Of a stretch of 12,350 nucleotides of DNA, positions 1 to 6,755 are shown piece by piece; positions within the stretch are counted from its first letter, which is position 1; each line of letters begins with the position of its first letter. The stretch lies in contig NZ_WJFC01000299.1 of NCBI RefSeq assembly GCF_009725235.1, forward strand, positions 1-12,350, given 5' to 3'. The notes beneath the pieces are model-generated. The model worked only from the letters and a program-made list of their open reading frames with translations. It searched no databases and had not been told where the DNA came from. The DNA comes from Scytonema sp. UIC 10036 (GTDB lineage Bacteria; Cyanobacteriota; Cyanobacteriia; Cyanobacteriales; Nostocaceae). Position numbers and translations under genes: made by a program.

Positions 1-97
1 ACCTCCTCCCCACCACTTATTTTTTTCTCCCTCCCGTTGTCTTTTCTGTATACGTTTACACTCTTTTTATCTCTGTTCTGTCTAAGCGACATGATAT
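1..97. other. Sequence beyond the leader-distal end of array 1
   Basis: This stretch precedes the last (leader-distal) repeat of array 1. It is pyrimidine-rich on the plus strand. I see no repeat copy, no gene and no clear terminator in it. A reading frame running from here into the array is only the array read as protein. Confidence 0.4.
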
Positions 98-729
98 GTT
101 TCAGTCCCGTTACCGGGAATCGCTACGTTTCAAGTGTCCATTGCAGATCTCCTTTGCTTATTTTAGAAAAAGTTTCAGTCCCGTTACCGGGAATCGCTAC
201 GTTTCAAGTGATTCTAGGCATGATAATTAAGATGTGTGATGTGGTTTCAGTCCCGTTACCGGGAATCGCTACGTTTCAAGCCCCCAGCGTTGCGCTGTAA
301 CCCCCAGTTTGGAACGTCCAAGGGTTTCAGTCCCGTTACCGGGAATCGCTACGTTTCAAGGACTTTTTGAAAGCATTCTTCCCAGTTATGCTTTGAATCT
401 GTTTCAGTCCCGTTACCGGGAATCGCTACGTTTCAAGCCTGATGGTAGGTTCAGTTTCACCAGAAGATGGTTTCAGTCCCGTTACCGGGAATCGCTACGT
501 TTCAAGTTTCTATAGGGTATATAGACGATAGCGTAACCTGCGTGTTTCAGTCCCGTTACCGGGAATCGCTACGTTTCAAGGACTACTCTAGGTCTGATGG
601 GTGTTTCATTATTGGCTAGGTTTCAGTCCCGTTACCGGGAATCGCTACGTTTCAAGCTGCTGAAGATTTATCTGCTAATCCTTTAGTTAAACGTTTCAGT
701 CCCGTTACCGGGAATCGCTACGTTTCAAG
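98..729 (-). CRISPR. CRISPR array 1: nine 37-bp repeats, eight spacers
   Basis: Repeats start at 98, 172, 244, 324, 401, 470, 544, 620 and 693. All nine are identical over 37 bp (plus strand GTTTCAGTCCCGTTACCGGG, then AATCGCTACGTTTCAAG). Spacers are mostly 35-40 bp, with outliers of 43 bp (281-323) and 32 bp (438-469). On the minus strand the repeat ends in a small hairpin, CCCG-GTAA-CGGG, followed by ACTGAAAC. This is the usual layout for Cas6 cleavage and would leave an 8-nt 5' tag on each crRNA. That fixes the transcribed strand as minus, in the same direction as the cas genes, with the leader at the 730 side. The oldest repeat (98) shows no decay. Confidence 0.98.
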
Positions 730-947
730 TCCGCCATCTAAAAACCTTACAGAACAAGGATTCTACAAGCAGTTTTGGCAGATCGAAAAAATGACCACAT
801 TTCAGCCTCGCTTATTGATATAAACTATCAATAGTACCGAATATCAAAACGCTGTAACTATTAATTTGTCTAGGTTCTGGCTGTTTTGGCAGAACCCCCC
901 AGGTTTTAGCCCTCGCTTTGATCTGCCAAACATAAAGCTACTAACCA
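730..947 (-). promoter_or_regulatory. Leader of CRISPR array 1
   Basis: About 220 bp without a gene lie between the end of cas2 and the leader-proximal repeat of array 1. This is where a leader with the array promoter and the Cas1-Cas2 docking site belongs. It contains an imperfect direct repeat. TTTTGGCAGA at 773-782, followed by TTTCAGCCTCGCTT at 800-813, recurs as TTTTGGCAGA at 884-893 followed by TTTTAGCCCTCGCTT at 904-918. TTTGGCAGATC (774-784) also has a perfect 11-bp inverse, GATCTGCCAAA, at 920-930. The leader role is inferred from position and orientation; the repeats are seen directly. Confidence 0.7.
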
Positions 948-948
948 A

Positions 949-1242
949 CTATATAATAATTGCTTCTTGTTGTCGAGGCTTTTCCGAACCATAGGTAATA
1001 GTTCGCTTCACTGCACCTGCATCAAGTACGTACACCCGCACTGAATCTTCCTCTGGTTTGATTAACTTTTCAATCTTGATTTGCATCTCGGTAAATTTTA
1101 CCGCAGTTAAAAAACATTCAAACACACTGTATTGCGTCCAATTTCCATAACCACTCAGCATTTTGTGTAACCGATTTCGACGCTTGTTTGCCGCTTTGTT
1201 GTCGGGTAAATCGTAAATAATCAAATAAAATAGTGTTGTCAT
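949..1242 (-). CDS. cas2: Cas2, spacer-acquisition protein
   Basis: This 97-residue protein has the length and fold signature of Cas2, the small dimer that bridges two Cas1 dimers in the complex inserting new spacers at the leader end of the array. The N-terminal strand FYLIIYDLPDN carries the conserved aspartate (about residue 11), followed by the basic helix KRRNRLHKML. Further on, the aromatic WTQYSVFECFL strand is typical. It starts with ATG at 1242 and is the last cas gene before the array 1 leader. It lies about 180 bp from cas1, so it is not tightly coupled to it, but it is on the same strand and probably in the same transcript. No frame defects are seen. Confidence 0.95.
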   Translation of the reverse strand: MTTLFYLIIYDLPDNKAANKRRNRLHKMLSGYGNWTQYSVFECFLTAVKFTEMQIKIEKLIKPEEDSVRVYVLDAGAVKRTITYGSEKPRQQEAIII

Positions 1243-1358
1243 TGAGGTTTGAAAAGTTAGATATTTTGTGTGGTGTGGGCATCCCTTCAGTTCGTTCTAG
1301 GGCAAGCTTACCCGCATTGGATAAAAAAAACTTTTCGGCTCCTACAGCCAAAATCGCG

Positions 1359-1406
1359 ATCGCGAAGCGTGGGCTTTGTCTAATCGCGAAGCGTGGGCTT
1401 TGTCCA
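1359..1406. repeat. Tandem 24-bp repeat, two copies, with an adjoining HIP1 site
   Basis: ATCGCGAAGCGTGGGCTTTG followed by TCTA (1359-1382) is repeated with one change (TCCA) at 1383-1406. A HIP1 octamer GCGATCGC overlaps the start, at 1356-1363. This is one of the short iterated elements common between genes in Nostocales. It fills part of the 179-bp gap between cas1 and cas2. A role in RNA structure is possible but not shown. Confidence 0.8.
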
Positions 1407-1421
1407 ATCGCCTTTCATCGA

Positions 1422-2399
1422 CTACCGCAAAGCAAGTGGTTTGTAGGAAATCCCTTCTTGTAAATGGCGACTTAGCAACCTGGCTTGAAGCTCGATCGCT
1501 CGTCGGTAGGTGCAGCGATAATTAAAGATTGGATGGGTAAACTCATCCTTCATTTTTCGCTCGAAAGCTTCTAAAAAAGTCTTTCTTCCAGCATCAGAAA
1601 GGCGGTATGCACTTAAACTTTCGGTAAAATCCTGGGGTTGAATTTCCCGTTTGCTCAATACTCCCAACACGATATTGTCGGAAATAAGAGCGCGAAATTC
1701 TTCCATCAAATCCAATACCATTGATGGCTGTCCGTGGTGGACTTCGTGTAAATAACCAATATAGGGGTCAAGTCCAGCCACATGAACGGCTGCAGTGACT
1801 TGGGTTTTCAGCAAAGCATAGGAAAAGCTCAATAAAGCATTGACTGGATCGGTGGGTGGATTGCGATTGCGTCCATTGAATGTCCATTGTTTACCTACCA
1901 TTTTTTGCCAACAGGCAAAATATTCCCTTGCTGCTAAACCTTCGACTCCCCTCACTTGGTCAATGGTTTGTTGATTTTTAACAAGATTTTTCCGTTCTTT
2001 GAGGGGATTGTCCCGTTGATTGTGGCGATAGAGAACGTTGTACTGATTGTGAATTTTTGTAGTCACTATGGCTTTGACTAGTTCCAAACGCTGGGTAGGG
2101 TCATGATAAACTCGATATTGTGCTAATCGTAATTGACCATTACGCGAGTATCCAGGAAGAGCAGAACCTAAGTATTTACCCACAAAAGAAAGATAGTGGA
2201 CGGGCATCCCCAATTCTAGAGCGTATACCAGAGCATCTCCCGTCACTTGAGGATTGCCCATGAGAACAACTTGTTCGGCAGTTTGGGCTGGTATAGTTTT
2301 TTTCTTCCAAGAACCATCTTCTTGTTTGAGAGAGACGGTGAAGGCTTCGTAGACTTTACTTAAAACTGCTTCAGGTTGAGTAACGTAAATTACAGTCAT
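1422..2399 (-). CDS. cas1: Cas1, CRISPR integrase
   Basis: This 325-residue protein matches Cas1, the metal-dependent integrase that inserts protospacers into the array. The three metal-binding positions can be seen. They are Glu153 in RGVEGLAAREYF, His218 in PYIGYLHEVHHGQPSM, and an acidic residue in the following helix VLDLMEEFR (Asp230 or Glu233). The N-terminal beta domain (about residues 1-80) contains QVVLMGNPQVTGDAL, and the C-terminal helical domain ends with the YRRAIELQARLL helix. The length is normal and there is no frame defect. The start at 2399 is ATG, with no strong ribosome binding site. A 241-bp gap separates it from cas4 upstream, so cas1-cas2 may have their own promoter. 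It is not a Cas4-Cas1 fusion and carries no reverse transcriptase domain. Confidence 0.97.
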   Translation of the reverse strand: MTVIYVTQPEAVLSKVYEAFTVSLKQEDGSWKKKTIPAQTAEQVVLMGNPQVTGDALVYALELGMPVHYLSFVGKYLGSALPGYSRNGQLRLAQYRVYHDPTQRLELVKAIVTTKIHNQYNVLYRHNQRDNPLKERKNLVKNQQTIDQVRGVEGLAAREYFACWQKMVGKQWTFNGRNRNPPTDPVNALLSFSYALLKTQVTAAVHVAGLDPYIGYLHEVHHGQPSMVLDLMEEFRALISDNIVLGVLSKREIQPQDFTESLSAYRLSDAGRKTFLEAFERKMKDEFTHPIFNYRCTYRRAIELQARLLSRHLQEGISYKPLALR

Positions 2400-2401
2400 G
2401 C

Positions 2402-2436
2402 GATTTTGGATTTTGGATTTTGGATTTTAGATTGTG
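2402..2436. repeat. Heptameric short tandem repeat (GATTTTG)
   Basis: Three exact copies of GATTTTG (2402-2422) are followed by two degenerate ones (GATTTTA, GATTGTG), directly upstream of the cas1 start. Short tandemly repeated repetitive (STRR) heptamers of this kind are typical of filamentous cyanobacteria. Confidence 0.8.
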
Positions 2437-2605
2437 GACTCAGTATTGGGTGGTGCGGGATCTTGCTTGCATTTGTCTAAATAAAAACAAAACATCTTAT
2501 GCATGTTTACTTAAAGCAAGGTAACAAGATGCTCCCAATACATAAATAGGTAGGTAGGAAAAAACCGAACTATGTAAAAATATGTAAATATGTTAAAACC
2601 CTTAC

Positions 2606-2633
2606 AAATGACCAATGACAAATAACAAATGAC
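2606..2633. repeat. Heptameric short tandem repeat (AAATGAC type)
   Basis: Four heptamers in a row (AAATGAC, CAATGAC, AAATAAC, AAATGAC) lie just beyond the cas4 stop codon. This is a second, different STRR family in the same 241-bp cas4-cas1 gap. The rest of the gap (2437-2605) is AT-rich, with no gene and no convincing terminator. Confidence 0.75.
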
Positions 2634-2640
2634 GATCCAT

Positions 2641-3219
2641 CTATTGAGAACGCAATGCTTTGACTTCAAAAGGTAGGCAAATTCTCTGTAAGCTACAGGA
2701 TTGACACTTTTTGGTATTGTCAATTGGTATCGGCATTTCTCTCGTAGCAGCAAGTTGAGCTAGGGCTATGGCATTCTCTGTGGCTTGTCGTAGTTCTGGG
2801 GTAAAGGCTACGGTTTGTCGTCTGCGATTGGTATGGTAAAAAATCTCACCGTAAGTAATACTGCGTCCGGTGCGTTCTTCCAAACATAAAGCAGCACCAC
2901 AGAGTTGAAAATGATCGTTGAGGTGTTGTGCCATCTTGCCTTTTTTGTATTCCACTGGCACAAGTTGCCCTTCTGACTCTTCCACCGCATCGATAATTCC
3001 GGCAATTTTCAAGCGATCGCTCCATACCCATTGTTGTTGGCGAATTATGGTATCCCCTTCGGCGATCGCTAATTCCTCATTAATATTACGGTGTAAATGG
3101 CGACCTAGAATAATATGCTCGTTATCTTCCATTTCCCCCAGCACATATTCCAGGTAAAATCGGCGCGGGCAATATTCCCAAGCGTTAAGATACGCCAGGG
3201 GTAAATAATTTTCAGTCAT
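2641..3219 (-). CDS. cas4: Cas4, PD-(D/E)XK exonuclease with Fe-S cluster
   Basis: This 192-residue protein has the full Cas4 layout. Cas4 trims prespacers and selects those with the right PAM together with Cas1-Cas2. The first cluster cysteine, Cys17, is in NAWEYCPRRFYLEYV. A histidine in the following helix (His41 or His43) is the usual metal ligand. The nuclease core has Asp77 in IAGIIDAVEE and Glu90-x-Lys92 in PVEYKKGK. The remaining cluster cysteines, Cys172, Cys175 and Cys181, are near the C-terminus in CQSCSLQRICLP. All catalytic and cluster residues are present, so it should be active. Its ATG overlaps the cas6 stop by 4 bp (TCAT on the plus strand, 3216-3219), implying translational coupling. 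It is a stand-alone Cas4, not fused to Cas1. Confidence 0.96.
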   Translation of the reverse strand: MTENYLPLAYLNAWEYCPRRFYLEYVLGEMEDNEHIILGRHLHRNINEELAIAEGDTIIRQQQWVWSDRLKIAGIIDAVEESEGQLVPVEYKKGKMAQHLNDHFQLCGAALCLEERTGRSITYGEIFYHTNRRRQTVAFTPELRQATENAIALAQLAATREMPIPIDNTKKCQSCSLQRICLPFEVKALRSQ

Positions 3220-4283
3220 GCGATTTCAACCTGTCCCATACCCATTGCAGTTTTTCTGCCAATTCCAGCAAATATGGCAAAGTGGGCTAAGATAGTGGCA
3301 ATTCTGGCTTGTTCGCTGTCTGCAAATTTATATCGAACCAATCCCTCAGCACCGATTTCCGCTCCGCCTTCCATTTTCATGGCGTAGGTTTTCAGTTCGT
3401 AGCCGGAAATAATAACATTCCATTCGACTTTAGGGAATTTTAAGGCTTCTGGTGCAAATACATTCCAACGTCGTAATAATCCGTTAAAAACCAAGTCGGG
3501 TAGGGGAAAAGGTTGGACGTTTTTAACTTGTTTGAAGCTGGTGGGGGAGAGAAATCGCAAATCGATAGTATTTTGGGCTGGTAATTGAGCAATTTTCTCG
3601 AAGCTAGTTGTTTGGGTAATGTCAATCCAGCCTTCCATTCTACAAGGAATTCCTGCTAGGGTCATTTCCTGCCCTAAGTCTGCATTCATTCCCCACAATA
3701 AAGGAGCGAGTAATTCTTTTTGCAACAAGCTGATTTTGAGGAGGATTTTTTTAGGAGAACAATATTCCCATCCAGTTGTTAGGGGTAGGGTTTCTTGTTG
3801 GTGTATGATTTCGGCTAATTCTGGGCTGGTGTTGGCAAACCAGCGAAAACACAATGCATGGATAGCGCGTGCTACAGTGGGAGGAAAGGGTTGAACTGAA
3901 TTAACAGCGATTTGAATTCTGTGAAGGGAATCGGAATTAACTTCCACACCACTGATTTCATAAAGTCTTTGTCGCCATTCAACCAGATTACTACGCGCAA
4001 TTTGCCTCCACAGCATCCCCATACAATTGTCGTATAAATTTGCGTGTGGCAGTACAGGCATAATTTTTGTCACGCCATCGGTTTTGCGTAGGGGTATCCA
4101 GATGGGGTTAATATCATCATGAATATCTTCCTGTTGTAGCCATTCGCTTAAGTTAACTGGAGCGGTGTTTATTTGAGTGGGGCGTAGAATTACACTTAGT
4201 CCGGCGAAAGTTGGTTCTGTTTTTGGTTGATTGAGCCAGAAATTCGTAGTTTTTGGAGTATCAGTCTCTTTGGTAGAAGTCAT
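3216..4283 (-). CDS. cas6: Cas6, CRISPR RNA endoribonuclease
   Basis: This protein (about 355 residues) ends in AGIGRKTAMGMGQVEIA, the glycine-rich loop that defines Cas6 RAMP endonucleases. A second family strand, DLRFLSPTSFKQ, lies about two-thirds of the way along. Cas6 cuts the pre-crRNA just 3' of the repeat hairpin. Here that would give the 5' tag ACTGAAAC, and Cas6 may stay bound to the 3' stem-loop. The protein is longer than the usual 220-300 residues because of an N-terminal segment of about 80 residues with no motif I recognise. I chose the ATG at 4283; a GTG at 4292 is also in frame and would add three residues. Either start overlaps cas5, and the stop overlaps cas4 by 4 bp, so the gene sits inside a coupled operon. 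The catalytic histidine cannot be assigned by eye; one in AIHALCFRWF is a candidate. Confidence 0.93.
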   Translation of the reverse strand: MTSTKETDTPKTTNFWLNQPKTEPTFAGLSVILRPTQINTAPVNLSEWLQQEDIHDDINPIWIPLRKTDGVTKIMPVLPHANLYDNCMGMLWRQIARSNLVEWRQRLYEISGVEVNSDSLHRIQIAVNSVQPFPPTVARAIHALCFRWFANTSPELAEIIHQQETLPLTTGWEYCSPKKILLKISLLQKELLAPLLWGMNADLGQEMTLAGIPCRMEGWIDITQTTSFEKIAQLPAQNTIDLRFLSPTSFKQVKNVQPFPLPDLVFNGLLRRWNVFAPEALKFPKVEWNVIISGYELKTYAMKMEGGAEIGAEGLVRYKFADSEQARIATILAHFAIFAGIGRKTAMGMGQVEIA

Positions 4284-5055
4284 AACGGGCACTCGTAGAG
4301 CGAAGTTTTAAGGGTAAAAATCCTGGTTTGATGATTCTATCTTTGCCGAGTTGGGCTTTGTCGTTAGAAAAGGGATTTATCCGGTTGAAGGTGGTTTTTG
4401 AACCAAAATCATCCATTGGTTGGATGGTAAAACTGTTGTTAGGATTGGGGATAAAAGTAGGTTGGTTTGTTGTTTGGGTACGGTCGGGCAAGTATTGAAA
4501 GAAGCAACCTTTTTTACCAAAGTAGTTGATTTGGGCAAAAAGTTTGGTTAATTCTTGTAACTTATTTTGTTGCTTATCTTGTAATTTATTTGACTCATCT
4601 TCATGAATTCCTACATAAATTTGCAATTCTCCCTGTAAATGTATCCATTCTCGAAATACAAACCCGTCTTGCATGGGGAAGGTAGTTCTACTTTTGTCGG
4701 CTTTATCTGCGGTTTGGTCAAAGTATCGGAGTTTATAACCATTGCGATTGACTACTAGTTGTGCTGGTGGGAGGATATATATTTGCAAATCCCGAATCCA
4801 GGTAAATTCCCTTTTTATCCAGGTATCAAAATTGTCCTGGTGTTGTTTCCCCTGGCTTTCAAGTAAGGCTTTGAGTAGTGCCATTTTAATTGCATAGGGT
4901 GTGGGAACCAGGTTAGAACGAGCTGCCATACTGGTTGCATCAGAACGTTTGAGGGTGAATAAGCTCACGGGTTGGTATGAGACTGTCAACCATATGCTCT
5001 CTAACCTCTCTCCTCGTAAGATAGGGGAGTTTGGATTATTCGACTGCTTCGGCAT
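4261..5055 (-). CDS. cas5: Cas5, Cascade subunit (type I-A/I-B-like)
   Basis: This 264-residue protein is called Cas5, the RAMP subunit that caps the 5' end of the crRNA in Cascade and contacts Cas8. The support is its place between cas7 and cas6 and the N-terminal segment at about residues 22-61. There, strand WLTVSYQPVSLF is followed by ARSNLVPTPYAIKMALL, equivalent to the Cas5 'PTP(S)' turn and helix. The C-terminal half contains GYKLRYF, a Gln/Lys-rich coiled stretch (EDESNKLQDKQQNKLQEL), then FFQYLPD. It starts with ATG at 5055, inside the last 20 bp of cas7, and its end overlaps cas6 by 23 bp. No cleavage activity is expected because Cas6 is present. The exact Cas5 subfamily cannot be settled from motifs alone. 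Confidence 0.85.
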   Translation of the reverse strand: MPKQSNNPNSPILRGERLESIWLTVSYQPVSLFTLKRSDATSMAARSNLVPTPYAIKMALLKALLESQGKQHQDNFDTWIKREFTWIRDLQIYILPPAQLVVNRNGYKLRYFDQTADKADKSRTTFPMQDGFVFREWIHLQGELQIYVGIHEDESNKLQDKQQNKLQELTKLFAQINYFGKKGCFFQYLPDRTQTTNQPTFIPNPNNSFTIQPMDDFGSKTTFNRINPFSNDKAQLGKDRIIKPGFLPLKLRSTSARYDFYQRD

Positions 5056-5998
5056 TTTCGCTCTCCCAGGGTTGTCCTTGTTCTATGATGGTTTGAATTT
5101 GTTCAGCGAATTGTGCCATTGAATCGAATTCAAAGCAGCGAATTGTCCCTTCACCATTGAGGTTATTTAAGGTATTTGCCAAGCTGAGAATTTGACGGTT
5201 GTAACTTTCTTCCAACGGGCTTAACATGGGTGCGGGACAGCGACGGGTACTAATGGTGATGACTCCTTCAAAATAGTCGGGGTGAGGTAAATGGGTGTTG
5301 CGTTTGGCTCCGTTGGGTTGCATGTAGGTGTAAAGAATACTTTTGAGGAGTGCGTCTAAGCGTTGTTTGCGTTGGGTTGCGTGGATGCTGTAGCTAAAAT
5401 TGTGGGGATTGTAACCGATACGGAATGCTTCCACATTGAGGACGGTTGCATACAACCCGGAACTGACTTGGACGTTGTAAGGGGTAGGATTGTCGATACC
5501 GTATTTAGCATGGAAATAGCTTTGGGTTTTGACGTAGGTGGGTAAACCAACAACTGCACCAAATTCAATAACTGATTCTCGTTTGAGAGTTTGTCCTTTC
5601 TTTTCTGTCACCATAAACCCTTCTAAATCGCTAATGGTGCAAAGTTGTAGAATTTTGGCGGTTTTGGTGGCTAAATCTGTATCTTTGTCGGTAAAGATAG
5701 GTAGGTTTTTCTCGATATCGTATCCAATGCGATCGGGATTCAATTGTTTTCCGCCTGCTGACAAACTTAAACCAGATTCTAAAGAGATGCGGTGTAAATG
5801 TTCGGCTTGAATATGTTTGAGCATATCGCCAGAAACACCGTTAACATATTCGGGTTCATTTCCACCTTTTTGGATGATATAAAAACGACGGGTTAATGAT
5901 TGATTACCTTCGTTTCCTTCGTTATTGAGGGCGTGAATTTGCCAGGAAAGCAAACCGCTAACGGAGAGGGAATAAACTGAGAAATTTTGGTTGGACAT
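5036..5998 (-). CDS. cas7: Cas7, Cascade backbone subunit (DevR/Cst2-like)
   Basis: This 320-residue protein resembles the DevR/Cst2 branch of Cas7, whose copies polymerise along the crRNA spacer to form the Cascade backbone. The N-terminal strand FSVYSLSVSGLLSWQ is followed by TRRFYIIQKGGNEPEYVNGVSG, then DMLKHIQAEHLHRI. This 'VSG..LKH' block is characteristic of the branch. The segment VVGLPTYVKTQSYFHAKYG and the glycine-rich SSGLYATVLNVEAFRIGYN also fit it. It starts with ATG at 5998, with no clear Shine-Dalgarno sequence, and overlaps cas5 by 20 bp. It is separated from cas8 by the 175-bp MITE-like element, so its transcription must read through that insert or start inside it. It does not look like Csc2 of type I-D. 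Confidence 0.9.
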   Translation of the reverse strand: MSNQNFSVYSLSVSGLLSWQIHALNNEGNEGNQSLTRRFYIIQKGGNEPEYVNGVSGDMLKHIQAEHLHRISLESGLSLSAGGKQLNPDRIGYDIEKNLPIFTDKDTDLATKTAKILQLCTISDLEGFMVTEKKGQTLKRESVIEFGAVVGLPTYVKTQSYFHAKYGIDNPTPYNVQVSSGLYATVLNVEAFRIGYNPHNFSYSIHATQRKQRLDALLKSILYTYMQPNGAKRNTHLPHPDYFEGVITISTRRCPAPMLSPLEESYNRQILSLANTLNNLNGEGTIRCFEFDSMAQFAEQIQTIIEQGQPWESENAEAVE

Positions 5999-6049
5999 TT
6001 TGGTTTGTTTTGTGAATTATGAATTGTAGATTAGATGATGGTGTTTTTA

Positions 6050-6224
6050 GAGGATGTTTGAAAAGTCATGATTGATGTATCAAATATTTTTTTACCCCAC
6101 CCTAACCCTCCCCTTGGAAAGGGGAGGGAACCAGATTCATCTTATTTTCCCACCTTTACAAGGGGGGATTAAGGGGGGTAATAATGTGATGAAAATGACA
6201 GACAACCACTTTTCAAACATTCTC
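6050..6224. mobile_element. MITE-like element between cas8 and cas7
   Basis: The ends are 16-bp inverted repeats: GAGGATGTTTGAAAAG at 6050-6065 and CTTTTCAAACATTCTC at 6209-6224, matching at 15 of 16 positions. Both ends are flanked by TTA (6047-6049 and 6225-6227), which fits a 3-bp target duplication of the TNA kind made by IS5-family (IS1031-group) elements. There is no transposase gene in its 175 bp. The interior is strongly palindromic. It includes a perfect 10-bp stem with a 3-nt loop at 6106-6128 (CCCTCCCCTT / AAGGGGAGGG) and a longer imperfect pairing between 6092-6115 and 6161-6182. The TTA at the right end is also the cas8 stop codon. The family assignment is inference; the ends and flanks are seen. 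Confidence 0.8.
6106..6128. repeat. Perfect hairpin inside the MITE
   Basis: CCCTCCCCTT, loop GGA, AAGGGGAGGG. The stem is G+C-rich but is not followed by a U-run on either strand, so it is unlikely to be an intrinsic terminator. In the cas8-cas7 transcript it could act as a stable RNA structure that limits read-through or protects the downstream mRNA. Confidence 0.7.
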
Positions 6225-6755
6225 TTATGCTGCTTCGGTTTCGCTATCAATTTCAGCTTCTATATCTTCGCCTTCTTCATACATTTCATCAGGTTGTTTA
6301 TCTTCTCCTTCGTTATCTTTACCTTTAGACCAACCTTTGGCATATCCGTAAGCGATTAAGAGATTGGCTACTAAACTAGAGCCGTGTTGCTCAATTAAAT
6401 TAATCAGCCGATCCAAATCATCTTTGGTTGTCCAAATACGGCGGGGCTTCTTCTGTTTTCTGAGTTCTTCGTCAATACGTAAATTTTCATTTTCGTAGCT
6501 GGCTAAAAATGCACTTATTTCAATAATAAAATCTTTTTTTGAACCTGATTGACTGCTCAACCTTTGTGCTAATCCATAGATTCTTTCCCATCCAGTTTCC
6601 TTTGATTTTCCTTCCTTGTTGTGAATAGTTCCAGCATAAACTGTGGCACTATTAATGGCTTTAGCGATATTTAAAAAGCCTGAATCTGTAGTTATTTCTG
6701 TTAAGCTCCAATCACTATCATTTTGTCGCAATTTCCCACTAAAATTTCTCACCAT
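6225..6755 (-). CDS. Possible internally translated Cas11 small subunit
   Basis: Type I-B, I-C and I-D systems are known to make their small subunit (Cas11) from a start codon inside the 3' part of the cas8/cas10d gene. Here an in-frame ATG at 6755 (Met448 of Cas8, in GIDVMVRNF) is preceded by AAGGA with 9 nt between it and the ATG. That is a better Shine-Dalgarno site than any seen at the annotated starts of this operon. The product would be about 176 residues, largely helical, ending in the acidic tail, and slightly longer than usual for Cas11. No separate cas11 gene is seen in the operon. This is inference from the site, the size and the family precedent. Confidence 0.4.
   Translation of the reverse strand: MVRNFSGKLRQNDSDWSLTEITTDSGFLNIAKAINSATVYAGTIHNKEGKSKETGWERIYGLAQRLSSQSGSKKDFIIEISAFLASYENENLRIDEELRKQKKPRRIWTTKDDLDRLINLIEQHGSSLVANLLIAYGYAKGWSKGKDNEGEDKQPDEMYEEGEDIEAEIDSETEAA

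Noticed and set aside
37..515. Plus-strand reading frames through array 1 (peptides repeating VSVPLPGIATFQ)
   Set aside because: They are the CRISPR repeat translated; the periodicity is the repeat-spacer unit, not a protein repeat.
6106..6128. Intrinsic terminator after cas8
   Set aside because: The stem is perfect but no U-run follows on the minus strand; it belongs to the inserted element.
6072..6359. 95-codon plus-strand frame across the MITE and the end of cas8
   Set aside because: It runs over hairpin repeats and the antisense strand of a well-supported cas8; no known domain.
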